This document shows, in pieces, positions 29,401-37,914 of a DNA stretch of 52,273 nucleotides (within the stretch, counting starts at the first letter, position 1; the number at the start of each line of letters is the position of its first letter). The notes under the pieces were generated by a model, which did no database searches, was not told the origin of the DNA, and saw only the letters and a program-made list of their open reading frames with translations. Source of the stretch: Mycobacterium asiaticum (lineage in GTDB: Bacteria > Actinomycetota > Actinomycetes > Mycobacteriales > Mycobacteriaceae); NCBI RefSeq assembly GCF_001668675.1, contig NZ_LZKQ01000094.1, forward strand, positions 1 through 52,273, in the 5' to 3' direction. Made by a program: the position numbers and the translations under genes.

Positions 29401-32400
29401 CTGATCGGTGACGACGCCGAGGCGATCGAGCCGCTGGCCGATGCGTTGACCGCCCGCGGGGACCGCCACCAGGTCCTCGGACTGCCAGTCACCGATGCGG
29501 ACGAGGAGCGGATGGAAGCGGCGTTGCGCGCCGCGGCAGCACAGGACACGACGCCTCGCATCCTCGTGCTCGCGGCCCTCGAGTCCGACTCGGAGCCCTC
29601 GATGCGGTCGCTGCTGCGCATGCAGCACCGGGTGCTGGGCGGTCTTCGGCGGTTGTTCCGGTCGGCCGGAGCCGCCGAGCTGCGGGCACCCATCTGGTTG
29701 ATCACCCGTGGCGCACAACGGGTCACAATTTCGGACAGCGTGTCGCCGGTGCAGTCCTGCCTGTGGGGCTTCGGGCGCGCCGCCGCGCTGGAACACCCGC
29801 AACTGTGGGGAGGGCTGGCCGACCTGCCCGAAGGTGGTGCGGACGAGTGGCCGGTGCTGATCGAGCACGTGCTGACCGCCCCCGCCGCGGAAGATCAGGT
29901 CGCCCTGCGTGATCGCGCCGTCCACGGCGCGCGGCTGAGCCGGCGTGCGGGTCTGCCGAGCGCCACGGCGCCGGTGATCCGGGATGACGCAACGTATCTG
30001 GTGACCGGCGGGCTCGGCGGGGTCGGCCTGGAAATCGCCGAATATCTCGCCGCCCAGGGCGCCCGCCACGTGGTGCTGACCAGTCGGCGCTCGCCCAGCG
30101 ACGCCGCACAACAGCGTATCGATGCGATCGGCGAGCAGTACGGCTGCGACATCACCGCCGTCGCGGCGGATGTGGCCAACCCGCACGATGTGGCCCGGTT
30201 GCTGACCACCGTGCAGGCCGAACTGCCGCCGCTGGCCGGCATCGTGCACGCGGCCGGGGAGATGGGCACCACCCCGTTGCGCACGCTCGACGACGCCGAG
30301 GTGGACCGGGTCTTCGCCGGAAAGGTCTGGGGTGCTTGGAATTTGAGCGAAGCGACCGCGGACCTGTCGCTGGACTTCTTCCTCAGCACATCCTCGATCG
30401 CCGCGGTCTGGGGCAGCTTCGGGCAGACGGCCTACAGCGCGGCCAACGCGTTCCTGGACGGTCTGGCCTGGCGGCTACGCGAGCAAGGTGTTCCCGCCGT
30501 CAGCGTCAACTTCGGGCCGTGGTCGGCGGGCATGGCCGACGCGGACGCTCGTGCCCACCTCGAGAAGCGCGGCGTGCGGACCTTGCCGCCCACCGACGCC
30601 CTGGCCGGGATGGCCGAACTGCTTTCGGGCGCCTCGGCGCAAGGGCCGGTGCAAGGGGTGGTGGCCCGAATCGACTGGGCCCGGTTCCTGCCGCTGTATC
30701 AGCAGGCCGGCACGCGGTCGCTGTTTGCCGAGGTGGAACGTGAGCTGCCCGAGTCGGTGACCGACCCGGCACCCTCGGGGACCACCAAACTGGTCGAAAA
30801 ACTCACCCGTGCACCGGCGCAGCAACGCAAGAAGCTCGTCGTCGACTACCTCCGCGACATAGTCGCCGAGGTAACCCGCATCGACGCCACCGAAATCCGG
30901 GACGAGGCAGGCTTTTTCGACCTCGGCATGGACTCGCTGATGGCGGTGGAACTGCGGCGCCGTGTCGAGCAGTCCGTGGGCAAGCAGCTGCCGGCGACGC
31001 TGGCAATGGACTATCCGCGGCTGGTGGACGTCGCCGACTACCTCCTGGACGACATCCTCGGCTTGAGCGCGCAACCCGCCAAGGCAAGCGCTGCACCGGC
31101 TGTGCCCGCCTCGGCGGGGCTGGGTGCCGCGGACGAGCCGATCGCCATTGTCGCGGTCGCATGCCGCTTTCCCGGCTCGCCCGATCCCGACGCGTACTGG
31201 GAACTGCTGTCCGGCGCGGTCGATGCGATCCGGGAGATCCCGGACGACCGCTTCGACATTGACGAGTTCTACGACCCGGACCCCGAGACGCCGGGCAAGA
31301 TCTACAGCCGCAACGGCGGCTACCTGGAGGGCATCGACGGGTTCGATCCGGAGTTCTTCGGTATCTCGCCCCGCGAGGCCGTGTGGATGGACCCCCAGCA
31401 GCGGTTGATGCTGGAGATCGTCTGGGAGGGCCTGGAACGTGCGGGCTATTCGCCGGCGGCGTTGCGCGGCAGCCGAAGTGGCATCTTTGTCGGCGTCGCC
31501 GCCAACGAGTATTCACACCTGTTGTCCAGCGACTCGGTCGAGAACATCGAAGCCCACTTCATCACCGGCAACGCGCTGAACGCCATCGCCGGCCGGGTGG
31601 CCTTCGCGCTGGGTCTGGAGGGGCCGGCCGTGGCGGTCGATACCGCCTGCAGCTCTTCGCTGGTGGCGGTCCACCAGGCGTGCCAGGCCCTGCACTCCGG
31701 TGACTGCGACCTGGCACTCGCCGGTGGGGTCAATGTTCTATTGAGCCCGGCTTCCATCGTCGCCGCCTCCCGTGCCCGGATGTTGTCCCCGGACGGGCGC
31801 TGCAAGACCTTCGACGCCGCAGCCGACGGCTACGTCCGCAGCGAGGGTTGCGGCATCCTGGTCCTCAAGAGGCTCAGTGATGCCGAGCGCAACGGCGACC
31901 GGATCTGTGCCGTCATCCGGGGCACCGCGGTCAATCAGGACGGTGCCTCCAGCGGGTTGACCGTGCCCAACGGCGGTGCGCAGCAACGCCTCATTTCGGC
32001 TGCGCTGGCGCGTGCCGGCATCGGCGGCCGGGACGTCGACTACCTCGAGGCGCACGGAACGGGCACCTCGCTGGGCGATCCCATCGAGGTGCAGGCCGCC
32101 GCGGCGGTCTACGGCGGCGACCGCGATCCGAACCGTCCGCTGCTGCTGGGATCCGTCAAGACCAACATCGGCCATCTCGAGTCGGCGGCCGGTGTCGCCG
32201 GCCTGATCAAGGTCGTGTTGTCCCTTGAGCACGAAATGCTGCCGCAGAACCTGCATTTCGAAAACCCGTCGCCACATATCCCGTGGGATTCGCTGCCGGT
32301 TCGGGTGGTGGACAAGCCGACTCCGTGGCAGACGAACGGCCGGCCACGCCGGGCCGGAGTCAGCTCGTTCGGCTTCACCGGCACCAACGCCCACGTGCTG

Positions 32401-35400
32401 CTGGAGGAGGCGCCAGCAGCGGCGACCGCCGACGCTTACTCGGTGGACGACGGCGTGCCGGAGCCGGACGCGCCCGCCACCACGATCGGGGTGTTGCCGC
32501 TGTCGGCCCGCTCACCGCAGGCACTGGTGGCGCTGGCGCAGCGCTACGAAACGTGGCTGGACGCCCACCCGAAGGTCGACATCAACGACGTGTGCTTCAC
32601 CGCCGCGGTGGGACGGTCGCACTTCGAGCACCGTGCCGCGCTGGTGGTGGATTCGGTGCAGGGCGCCCGCGAACTGCTGGCCGAGCTGGCCGAGAACCGG
32701 GTGCGCCCCGGCGTGACCCGGGGCGAGTGCACCGACCCGCCGAAGACGGCTTGGCTGTTCACCGGCCAGGGCAGCCAGTATCCGGGGATGGCACGCGAAT
32801 TGTTCGACGCCGAACCGGTTTTCGCCGACACGGTGCGGCGTTGCGCGGAGGCGATCGATTCGATGCTGCCCCGCCCGCTGCTCGAGGTGCTGTTCGCCTT
32901 GGACCGCGACGGCGGAGAAACGCTGCGCCACACCTCATTCGCCCAGCCGGCGCTGTTCGCCATCGAGATGGGCCTGGCCCGCCTGTGGCAGTCGTGGGGC
33001 ATCGAACCCGACGTGGTGCTGGGGCACAGTGTCGGCCAGTATGCTGCGGCCTGTGTGGCCGAAGTCTTCAGCCTCGAGGACGGGGCACGACTGATGGCCG
33101 AACGGGGCCGACTGTTCGGCAGCCTGCCCGACGGCGGTCGGATGGTGGCGGTGTTCGCCAACGCCGAACAGGTGGAGGCAGCCGCCAAGGCGGCGCCGCG
33201 GGTGTCGGTCGCGGCCTACAACGGCCGCAACACCGTGCTGTCCGGGCCGGGTGAAGACCTGGAGGAGATCGTCGCGGCGTTCAGCGGCGAGGGTGTGCGC
33301 TGCACCTGGTTGGACACCAGCCACGCGTTCCACTCCGAGCTGCTCGAGCCGGTGCTCGACGAATTCGAGTCGTACGCAGCGAGAATCGCCTACGCGGTGC
33401 CGACCCGGCCGCTGGTCTGCAACCGGACCGGCGGGGTGCTGAGCGCAGAAACCCCGCTGGACGCGCAGTACTGGCGCCGGCACTCCCGCCAGCCGGTGCA
33501 GTTCAGCGAAAGTGTGCGCACGGTAGCCGAACTGGGCTGCTCGGTCCTGATGGAGATCGGACCGCAGCCGATTCTGACCGCGGCCGCGATCCAGGTGTGG
33601 CCGGAGCACTCGGCGACGCCGCGTGCCATCGTCTCGCTGCGTAAGGGCGTCGACGGGCGCCGGCAGATCGCCGAGGCGCTGGCCGCCGCGTACGTGTCCG
33701 GGCATCGTCCCGATTTCGCTGCGCTACACCAGGGTGCAAGGCACCGACTCGAAATGCCGACCTATCCGTTCCAGCGCCGCCACTTCTGGCCGAAGGTGTC
33801 CGGGATCGCCGGCATCGGTGGCGACACCGCGGGCGTAGCCGGAATCCTGGGCAGCGTCAAGGATCTCGCGTCCGGTGACGTCGTCTACACCAGCCGGTTG
33901 TCGGTGAAGACGCAGCCGTGGCTGGCCCACCACGTCATCTACGGCACCGTGGTGGTGCCGGGCGCGACGTACGCGGCGATGGCCCTGGCCGCGGTCGGGC
34001 CGCCGGCGCGGGTGCAGGACGTGTTCTTCTACGAGCCGATCATCCTGCCGGATAAGGCGTCTCGTGAGGTGCAACTGACTTTGCACCCGTTCGAGGACGG
34101 CGGCGGCTGGACTTTCCGGGTGCACAGCCGGCCCTACGGCGTCCGTGAGGCGGAATGGTCGCTGAATGCCGACGGCACCGTCGTCACCGGTGTTGGTGAG
34201 GATTCGGGACCCGATGCGTCCGATCCCATCGACGCGGCGACCGAGCGGTTGAACCGCACCCGTCCCCAGCAGTTGTTCGAAACCTTCGCCGACATGGAGT
34301 TGGCGTGGGGGCCCACCTGGGCCAACTGCCTGAAATCGCTGTGGGTGGGCGAGGGTGAAGCCATCGGCGATGTCGTCGTCGGCGACGAACTCGCCGAGCA
34401 CCTCGGCGCCGAGCCGATTCACCCGGTCCTGCTGGACCTGTGCACCGGTGTGGCATTCCCGGCCTTCCCGGCGCTGCTCGAGGCGACCGAACAGGGCGCG
34501 GTACCCGATCTGTTCCTGCCGCTGCGGTACGGGCGGGTCAGCCTGCAAGGTCCGATCCCGCGGCGGTTCTATTGCCGCGCGACCTGGCGCACCGGCGGTA
34601 CGGAGAGCGAAACGCAGGTCTTCGACCTCGATTTCGTGGACCGCGATGGTCGACACCTCGGCGGAATCCACGAGTTCACCGTCAAACGCGCCCCCCGGGA
34701 AGCGTTGTTGCGCGGGCTCGGCGGCGACGCCACCCGCCTGCTGTACACCCTGGGCTGGCACGAGGTACCGCCGCCGTCCGGTGAGACCGCAGAAAACGGC
34801 GGCGACGCCTGGCTGATCGCCGGATTCGACGAACTGGCGGCCGCCCTGCCCAACAGCGTCACGACCACCGCTGCCGAGGATCCCGAGCATTGGCGGCAAC
34901 TGCTGGCGCAAGCGCAGGAACGCGGGACACCGATCGGCGGCATCGTCTGGCGCAGCACGGCAAAAGCGGGTGCCGACGAGTCGAGCGCGGAATTCAGCGC
35001 TCGGCTCGAGGCCGAGTTGACCAACCTGGCCGGTACCGCGCGGACCCTGCTGGCCGACGAAGCTCGGCTGTCCGGCGGATTCTGGGTCATCACCGAGCGT
35101 GGTGTGGCAACCGAATCCGGCGAGCGGGTCGACCCGGTTCAGGCTGCGCTGTGGGGGCTCGGCCGCACCATCATCGCCGAGCAACCGACGCTGCGCTGCC
35201 GGCTGGTCGACCAGGACGGATCCGAGGAGGCGGTCCAGTCGCTGGCCGCACTGCTCGGCGCGGCCGATGACTCCGAACCCGAACTGGCACTGCGCCAAGG
35301 CAAGTTCCTGGTGTCGCGGCTGATGCCGTGGTCGCGCAGTGGGCTGCTTGCGGTGCCGCGGGCAACGGACTACGTCCTGGCGCCGACCGAACGCGGCGCG

Positions 35401-37452
35401 ATCGACAACCTGCGGCTGGCTGAGACGGACGTGCCGCCGCCGGATCCGGGGCAGGTGCAGATCCGGGTCGAGGCCGCCGGCCTCAACTTCCGCGATGTGC
35501 TCAACGTGTTGGGCCTGTACCCGGGCGATCCGGGGTTGATCGGCGGCGACTTCTCCGGCATCGTGACCGAAGTCGGTTCCGACGTCACGGGATTCGAAGT
35601 CGGACAACGCGTCCTCGGCTTCATGCAGGGCGCCTTCGCCACCCGCATCAACGTGCCGGCGCAGCTGCTGGCGGTGGTGCCGGACGGGCTGAGTGCGGTG
35701 GAAGCCGCGAGCATCCCCGCCGCGGCGCTGACGGCCCGGCTGGCGTTCGACTGGGCGAAGCTTCGCCTGGGTGACCGCGTGCTGGTGCACGCGGCCAGCG
35801 GCGGTGTCGGGCTGGCGGCGATCCAGCTGGCCCAGCAGTGCGGCGCCACCGTGTTCGCCACCGCGAGCACCTTCAAGCGCGCGACGCTGCGCAAGATGGG
35901 CGTGCAGTACGTATATGACTCGCGCAGCACCGATTTCGCGGATCAGATCCTCGCCGACACCGAAGGTGCCGGGGTGGACGTGGTGCTCAACAGCCTGACC
36001 AACGAAGGCTTCGTCGCGGCGACCGTGCGGGCCACCGCCCAGAACGGCCGGTTCGCAGAGATCGCCAAGCGAGACATCTGGACTCCCGAGCAGATGGCCG
36101 AGGCCCGCCCGGACATCAAGTACGAGATCGTCGCGCTCGACGGGACGATCATGCAGGACCCGGAACGCATTCGGGGTCTGCTGTGCGAGGTGTCGGACGG
36201 ACTGGCGCGCGGCGAGTGGACCCCGCTGCCATCGGAGATCTATCCGTTGACGGAGGCCAAGACCGCGTTCCGGCGCATGCAGCAGGCACGGCACATCGGC
36301 AAGATTGTGCTGCAGATGCCGAAACCGCTGCAGCCGCGCGGTGATCGGAGTTACCTGATCACCGGTGGTCTCGGCGCCCTCGGACTGCACACCGCGGCCC
36401 ATCTGGCCCAACTGGGCGCCGGCGACATCGTGTTGACCAGTCGGCGCGAACCGGATGCCGCGGCGCAAGAGGCCATCGCTGACATCTCCGAGCGCTATCG
36501 GTGCCGCGTGCACACCCTGTCCGCCGACATCGGCGAAGAGTCCGAAGTCCAACGGGTACTGGAGTGGATCCGCTCGGAGTTGCCGCCGTTGGGCGGGGTG
36601 GCCCACCTGGCGGGCGTGCTCGACGACGCCTTGCTGCCGCAGCAGAGCGCCGAACGCTTCCGCACCACCTTGCTGCCAAAAGCGTTGGGCGCGTGGAATC
36701 TGCATCGGCTGACAAGGAACGACGACCTGGAGTTCTTCATCGCCTACTCGTCGGCATCGAGCGTGCTCGGTTCGCCCGGTCAGGCCAATTACGCGGCAGC
36801 CAATGCGGTACTCGACGGGCTAATCGCATACCGCAAGGCGCTGGGCCTGCCGGCGACCGGTGCGAACTTCGGTCCCTGGGCGAAGGGCGGTATGGCCGCC
36901 TCGCAGGCCGCGCGGGCCAATCTCGGTGCGCAAGGGATGGTGCCGCTGGAACCAACGGCCGCCCTCAATGCGCTCGGCGAAGCCGTCGCACACGGGACCG
37001 GACAGGTCACCGTCATCAAGGCCAATTGGCAGCGGGCTGCGAAGATGCTGGGTGGGGTCCGACCGCCGATTCTCGACCACTTGCTGCCGAGCGCGGCGAC
37101 GGTGACGGCCGGGGACAGCGAACTGCTCCGGAAACTGCACGAGGTCCCCGAGGAGCAGCGTGCCGACTTCCTGACCGAGTTCCTGCAGCAGGAGGTGCAG
37201 AATTTCCTGCGGCTCGCCCAACCGCCGGCTGCCACCAGTCGATTCCTGGACCTGGGTACGGATTCGCTGATGGCGGTGGAACTCCGCAACCGGTTGTACG
37301 GTCAGTTCGGGGGCGCGTTCACGATCAGCGCGACCGCGGTCTTCGACTATCCGACCATCAGGTCGCTGGCCGAGTACCTGGCCGAGCAGGTGCCGGAACT
37401 GCCGTCCGGGTCGGAAGCACAGCCGAGCGAGGCGGATCCGGTCGCGAGATAG
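26440..37452 (+). CDS. Bimodular type I polyketide synthase, trehalose-polyphleate type
   Basis: A 3670-residue synthase. Module 1: KS about 10-440 (Cys184, His319, His359), AT about 545-850 (Ser633 in GHSVGQ; HAFH at 731-734), KR about 1180-1400 (GGLGGVG loop near 1191, Tyr1332), ACP (Ser1499). Module 2: KS about 1566-1990 (Cys1737), AT (Ser2197; HAFH 2295-2298), DH (His2498 in HVIYGTVVVP, Asp2666), ER about 2990-3300 (HAASGGVGLAA at 3117), KR (loop near 3310, Tyr3451), ACP (Ser3609). No thioesterase. HAFH in both ATs predicts malonyl-CoA, hence unbranched chains. Module 1 lacks DH and ER; module 2 is fully reducing. Alternate use would place a double bond every fourth carbon if module 1's hydroxyl is dehydrated, as in phleic acids. 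KR1 has Trp eight residues before Tyr (A-type); KR2 has LDD (B-type). The neighbouring papA, mmpL and PE-PPE genes support a TPP-like lipid. Confidence 0.92.
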   Translation: MATVEDPVERASGFAIVGYALRMPGAADADEFWDVLLQGRDAISEIPPDRWDVEEFFDADPDAPGKVATRRAGFIDDVTGFDAPFFGLSAREVRLMDPQHRLLLETAWRAVEHSGTAPTALANTNTGVFIGLSTHDYLGMASDELTYDEIEAYMAIGTAAAAGAGRISYRLGLQGPAVTVDTACSSSLVAIHQACQALRLGECDLALAGGANVLLSPATMITFSHAHMLAPDGRCKTFDAAADGYVRGEGCGVVVVKRLDDAIRDGDRIRAVIRGSAVNQDGASGGLTVPNGVAQQRVLTEALDRAGVAAREVGYLEAHGTGTSLGDPIEVQAAGAVYGDGRESGRPLLIGSVKTNIGHLEAAAGIAGVIKVILSLEHEVLPKHLNFRTPSPHIPWDKLAVRVVQESTSWERNGQPRIAGVSSFGFSGTNAHVIIEEAPNVAVAQPAEQPADRFSLLPLSGRTPAALAQIAEQYRGWLTTHPDAELADVCFTAGAGRSHFEHRAALVVNSTESATELLGALADDRPAPGLVRGVSDDTPKTAWLFPGQGSQFPGMTRELFETEPVFAETMTRCAAVVDEVLEKSLLDVIFDADDPDTLRQTSYAQPALFAVEMGLARLWQSWGFEPDVVLGHSVGQYSAACVAGVFSLEDGARLLAERGRLFGNLPAGGRMVAIFAAAERVESFTDEFPRLSVAAYNGANTVLAGPAEDLDRAVATLTADGVRCDWLDTSHAFHSALLDPALDEFESFANRFAFSAPRRTLVCNRTGKALGRNAKLDGSYWRRHARQPIEFAKSVATLADLGCAVLLEVGPQPILSAAALRAWPDPATAPRAIASLRRNSGDRRQITEAVAGAYVAGHLPDFAALVQGPRRKLDLPTYPFQHREYWYRDKRVPPTYRAKAADQSGAARSAARTDAVRLLEDGRIDELVALLGGEDGNQQTAEVLKKLAAQHNQQRATQSIADIRYDIRWEKLARTAGSQSTEPGAWLLIGDDAEAIEPLADALTARGDRHQVLGLPVTDADEERMEAALRAAAAQDTTPRILVLAALESDSEPSMRSLLRMQHRVLGGLRRLFRSAGAAELRAPIWLITRGAQRVTISDSVSPVQSCLWGFGRAAALEHPQLWGGLADLPEGGADEWPVLIEHVLTAPAAEDQVALRDRAVHGARLSRRAGLPSATAPVIRDDATYLVTGGLGGVGLEIAEYLAAQGARHVVLTSRRSPSDAAQQRIDAIGEQYGCDITAVAADVANPHDVARLLTTVQAELPPLAGIVHAAGEMGTTPLRTLDDAEVDRVFAGKVWGAWNLSEATADLSLDFFLSTSSIAAVWGSFGQTAYSAANAFLDGLAWRLREQGVPAVSVNFGPWSAGMADADARAHLEKRGVRTLPPTDALAGMAELLSGASAQGPVQGVVARIDWARFLPLYQQAGTRSLFAEVERELPESVTDPAPSGTTKLVEKLTRAPAQQRKKLVVDYLRDIVAEVTRIDATEIRDEAGFFDLGMDSLMAVELRRRVEQSVGKQLPATLAMDYPRLVDVADYLLDDILGLSAQPAKASAAPAVPASAGLGAADEPIAIVAVACRFPGSPDPDAYWELLSGAVDAIREIPDDRFDIDEFYDPDPETPGKIYSRNGGYLEGIDGFDPEFFGISPREAVWMDPQQRLMLEIVWEGLERAGYSPAALRGSRSGIFVGVAANEYSHLLSSDSVENIEAHFITGNALNAIAGRVAFALGLEGPAVAVDTACSSSLVAVHQACQALHSGDCDLALAGGVNVLLSPASIVAASRARMLSPDGRCKTFDAAADGYVRSEGCGILVLKRLSDAERNGDRICAVIRGTAVNQDGASSGLTVPNGGAQQRLISAALARAGIGGRDVDYLEAHGTGTSLGDPIEVQAAAAVYGGDRDPNRPLLLGSVKTNIGHLESAAGVAGLIKVVLSLEHEMLPQNLHFENPSPHIPWDSLPVRVVDKPTPWQTNGRPRRAGVSSFGFTGTNAHVLLEEAPAAATADAYSVDDGVPEPDAPATTIGVLPLSARSPQALVALAQRYETWLDAHPKVDINDVCFTAAVGRSHFEHRAALVVDSVQGARELLAELAENRVRPGVTRGECTDPPKTAWLFTGQGSQYPGMARELFDAEPVFADTVRRCAEAIDSMLPRPLLEVLFALDRDGGETLRHTSFAQPALFAIEMGLARLWQSWGIEPDVVLGHSVGQYAAACVAEVFSLEDGARLMAERGRLFGSLPDGGRMVAVFANAEQVEAAAKAAPRVSVAAYNGRNTVLSGPGEDLEEIVAAFSGEGVRCTWLDTSHAFHSELLEPVLDEFESYAARIAYAVPTRPLVCNRTGGVLSAETPLDAQYWRRHSRQPVQFSESVRTVAELGCSVLMEIGPQPILTAAAIQVWPEHSATPRAIVSLRKGVDGRRQIAEALAAAYVSGHRPDFAALHQGARHRLEMPTYPFQRRHFWPKVSGIAGIGGDTAGVAGILGSVKDLASGDVVYTSRLSVKTQPWLAHHVIYGTVVVPGATYAAMALAAVGPPARVQDVFFYEPIILPDKASREVQLTLHPFEDGGGWTFRVHSRPYGVREAEWSLNADGTVVTGVGEDSGPDASDPIDAATERLNRTRPQQLFETFADMELAWGPTWANCLKSLWVGEGEAIGDVVVGDELAEHLGAEPIHPVLLDLCTGVAFPAFPALLEATEQGAVPDLFLPLRYGRVSLQGPIPRRFYCRATWRTGGTESETQVFDLDFVDRDGRHLGGIHEFTVKRAPREALLRGLGGDATRLLYTLGWHEVPPPSGETAENGGDAWLIAGFDELAAALPNSVTTTAAEDPEHWRQLLAQAQERGTPIGGIVWRSTAKAGADESSAEFSARLEAELTNLAGTARTLLADEARLSGGFWVITERGVATESGERVDPVQAALWGLGRTIIAEQPTLRCRLVDQDGSEEAVQSLAALLGAADDSEPELALRQGKFLVSRLMPWSRSGLLAVPRATDYVLAPTERGAIDNLRLAETDVPPPDPGQVQIRVEAAGLNFRDVLNVLGLYPGDPGLIGGDFSGIVTEVGSDVTGFEVGQRVLGFMQGAFATRINVPAQLLAVVPDGLSAVEAASIPAAALTARLAFDWAKLRLGDRVLVHAASGGVGLAAIQLAQQCGATVFATASTFKRATLRKMGVQYVYDSRSTDFADQILADTEGAGVDVVLNSLTNEGFVAATVRATAQNGRFAEIAKRDIWTPEQMAEARPDIKYEIVALDGTIMQDPERIRGLLCEVSDGLARGEWTPLPSEIYPLTEAKTAFRRMQQARHIGKIVLQMPKPLQPRGDRSYLITGGLGALGLHTAAHLAQLGAGDIVLTSRREPDAAAQEAIADISERYRCRVHTLSADIGEESEVQRVLEWIRSELPPLGGVAHLAGVLDDALLPQQSAERFRTTLLPKALGAWNLHRLTRNDDLEFFIAYSSASSVLGSPGQANYAAANAVLDGLIAYRKALGLPATGANFGPWAKGGMAASQAARANLGAQGMVPLEPTAALNALGEAVAHGTGQVTVIKANWQRAAKMLGGVRPPILDHLLPSAATVTAGDSELLRKLHEVPEEQRADFLTEFLQQEVQNFLRLAQPPAATSRFLDLGTDSLMAVELRNRLYGQFGGAFTISATAVFDYPTIRSLAEYLAEQVPELPSGSEAQPSEADPVAR

Positions 37453-37487
37453 TTGGTCGGTGGGTCGGCGGAGGGTCGCCGGCGGAG

Positions 37488-37910
37488 CTACGCGCTGACG
37501 TCGAATCCGGCGATGACCTTCGTCGGTGAGATCCGTACCGTAACCTCCCCGGGGACGGCGTTGCGCCGACCGAACTCATCGGCTCGGTCGGCGCCCATGT
37601 AGCGGGCGCCGGTGCGGGTCGCGATGTCCAGCACCTGCCGCGGGTCGTCGCTTAACGCCGCCAGACCCTGCACCTGGACGAACGAGTACGGGGGATGCGG
37701 GTCGTCCACGCACAGCGTGACCCGCGGATCACGCTGTAGCGCACGTCCTTTCGCGGTGCGTCTCTCGGTGGTGAACACCAGCTGACCGTCGTCGACGACG
37801 AACCAAACCGGGGCCACCAGGGGCCGGCCGTCCGAGGCGAGGAAACCCAGCATGCCGGTGCGGGTGCCTTCGGAAAGGAAGGCGACCACCCGGTCGGACA
37901 GCGGGGTCAT
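37488..37910 (-). CDS. PPOX-fold flavin/F420-dependent oxidoreductase family protein
   Basis: A 140-residue split-barrel protein of the pyridoxamine-5'-phosphate-oxidase-like superfamily. Typical features are GMLGFLASDGRPLVAPVWFV near the N-terminus, then LVFTTERRTAKGRALQRDPR, VTLCVDDPHPPYSFVQVQG, and a C-terminal strand pair. Members in mycobacteria use F420 or FMN to reduce diverse substrates; which cofactor is used here cannot be seen. The start ATG at 37910 lies four bases after the stop of the upstream acyl-CoA dehydrogenase, making it the third gene of that operon. It converges on the pks gene, 35 bases apart, without a clear terminator. Confidence 0.8.
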   Translation of the reverse strand: MTPLSDRVVAFLSEGTRTGMLGFLASDGRPLVAPVWFVVDDGQLVFTTERRTAKGRALQRDPRVTLCVDDPHPPYSFVQVQGLAALSDDPRQVLDIATRTGARYMGADRADEFGRRNAVPGEVTVRISPTKVIAGFDVSA

Positions 37911-37914
37911 TGGC

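Noticed and set aside
33724..36705. A 993-codon open frame antisense to the polyketide synthase
   Set aside because: It is a shadow of high third-position GC in the pks; the composition (Arg/Gln/His/Gly-rich) is typical of antisense frames and no domain is visible.
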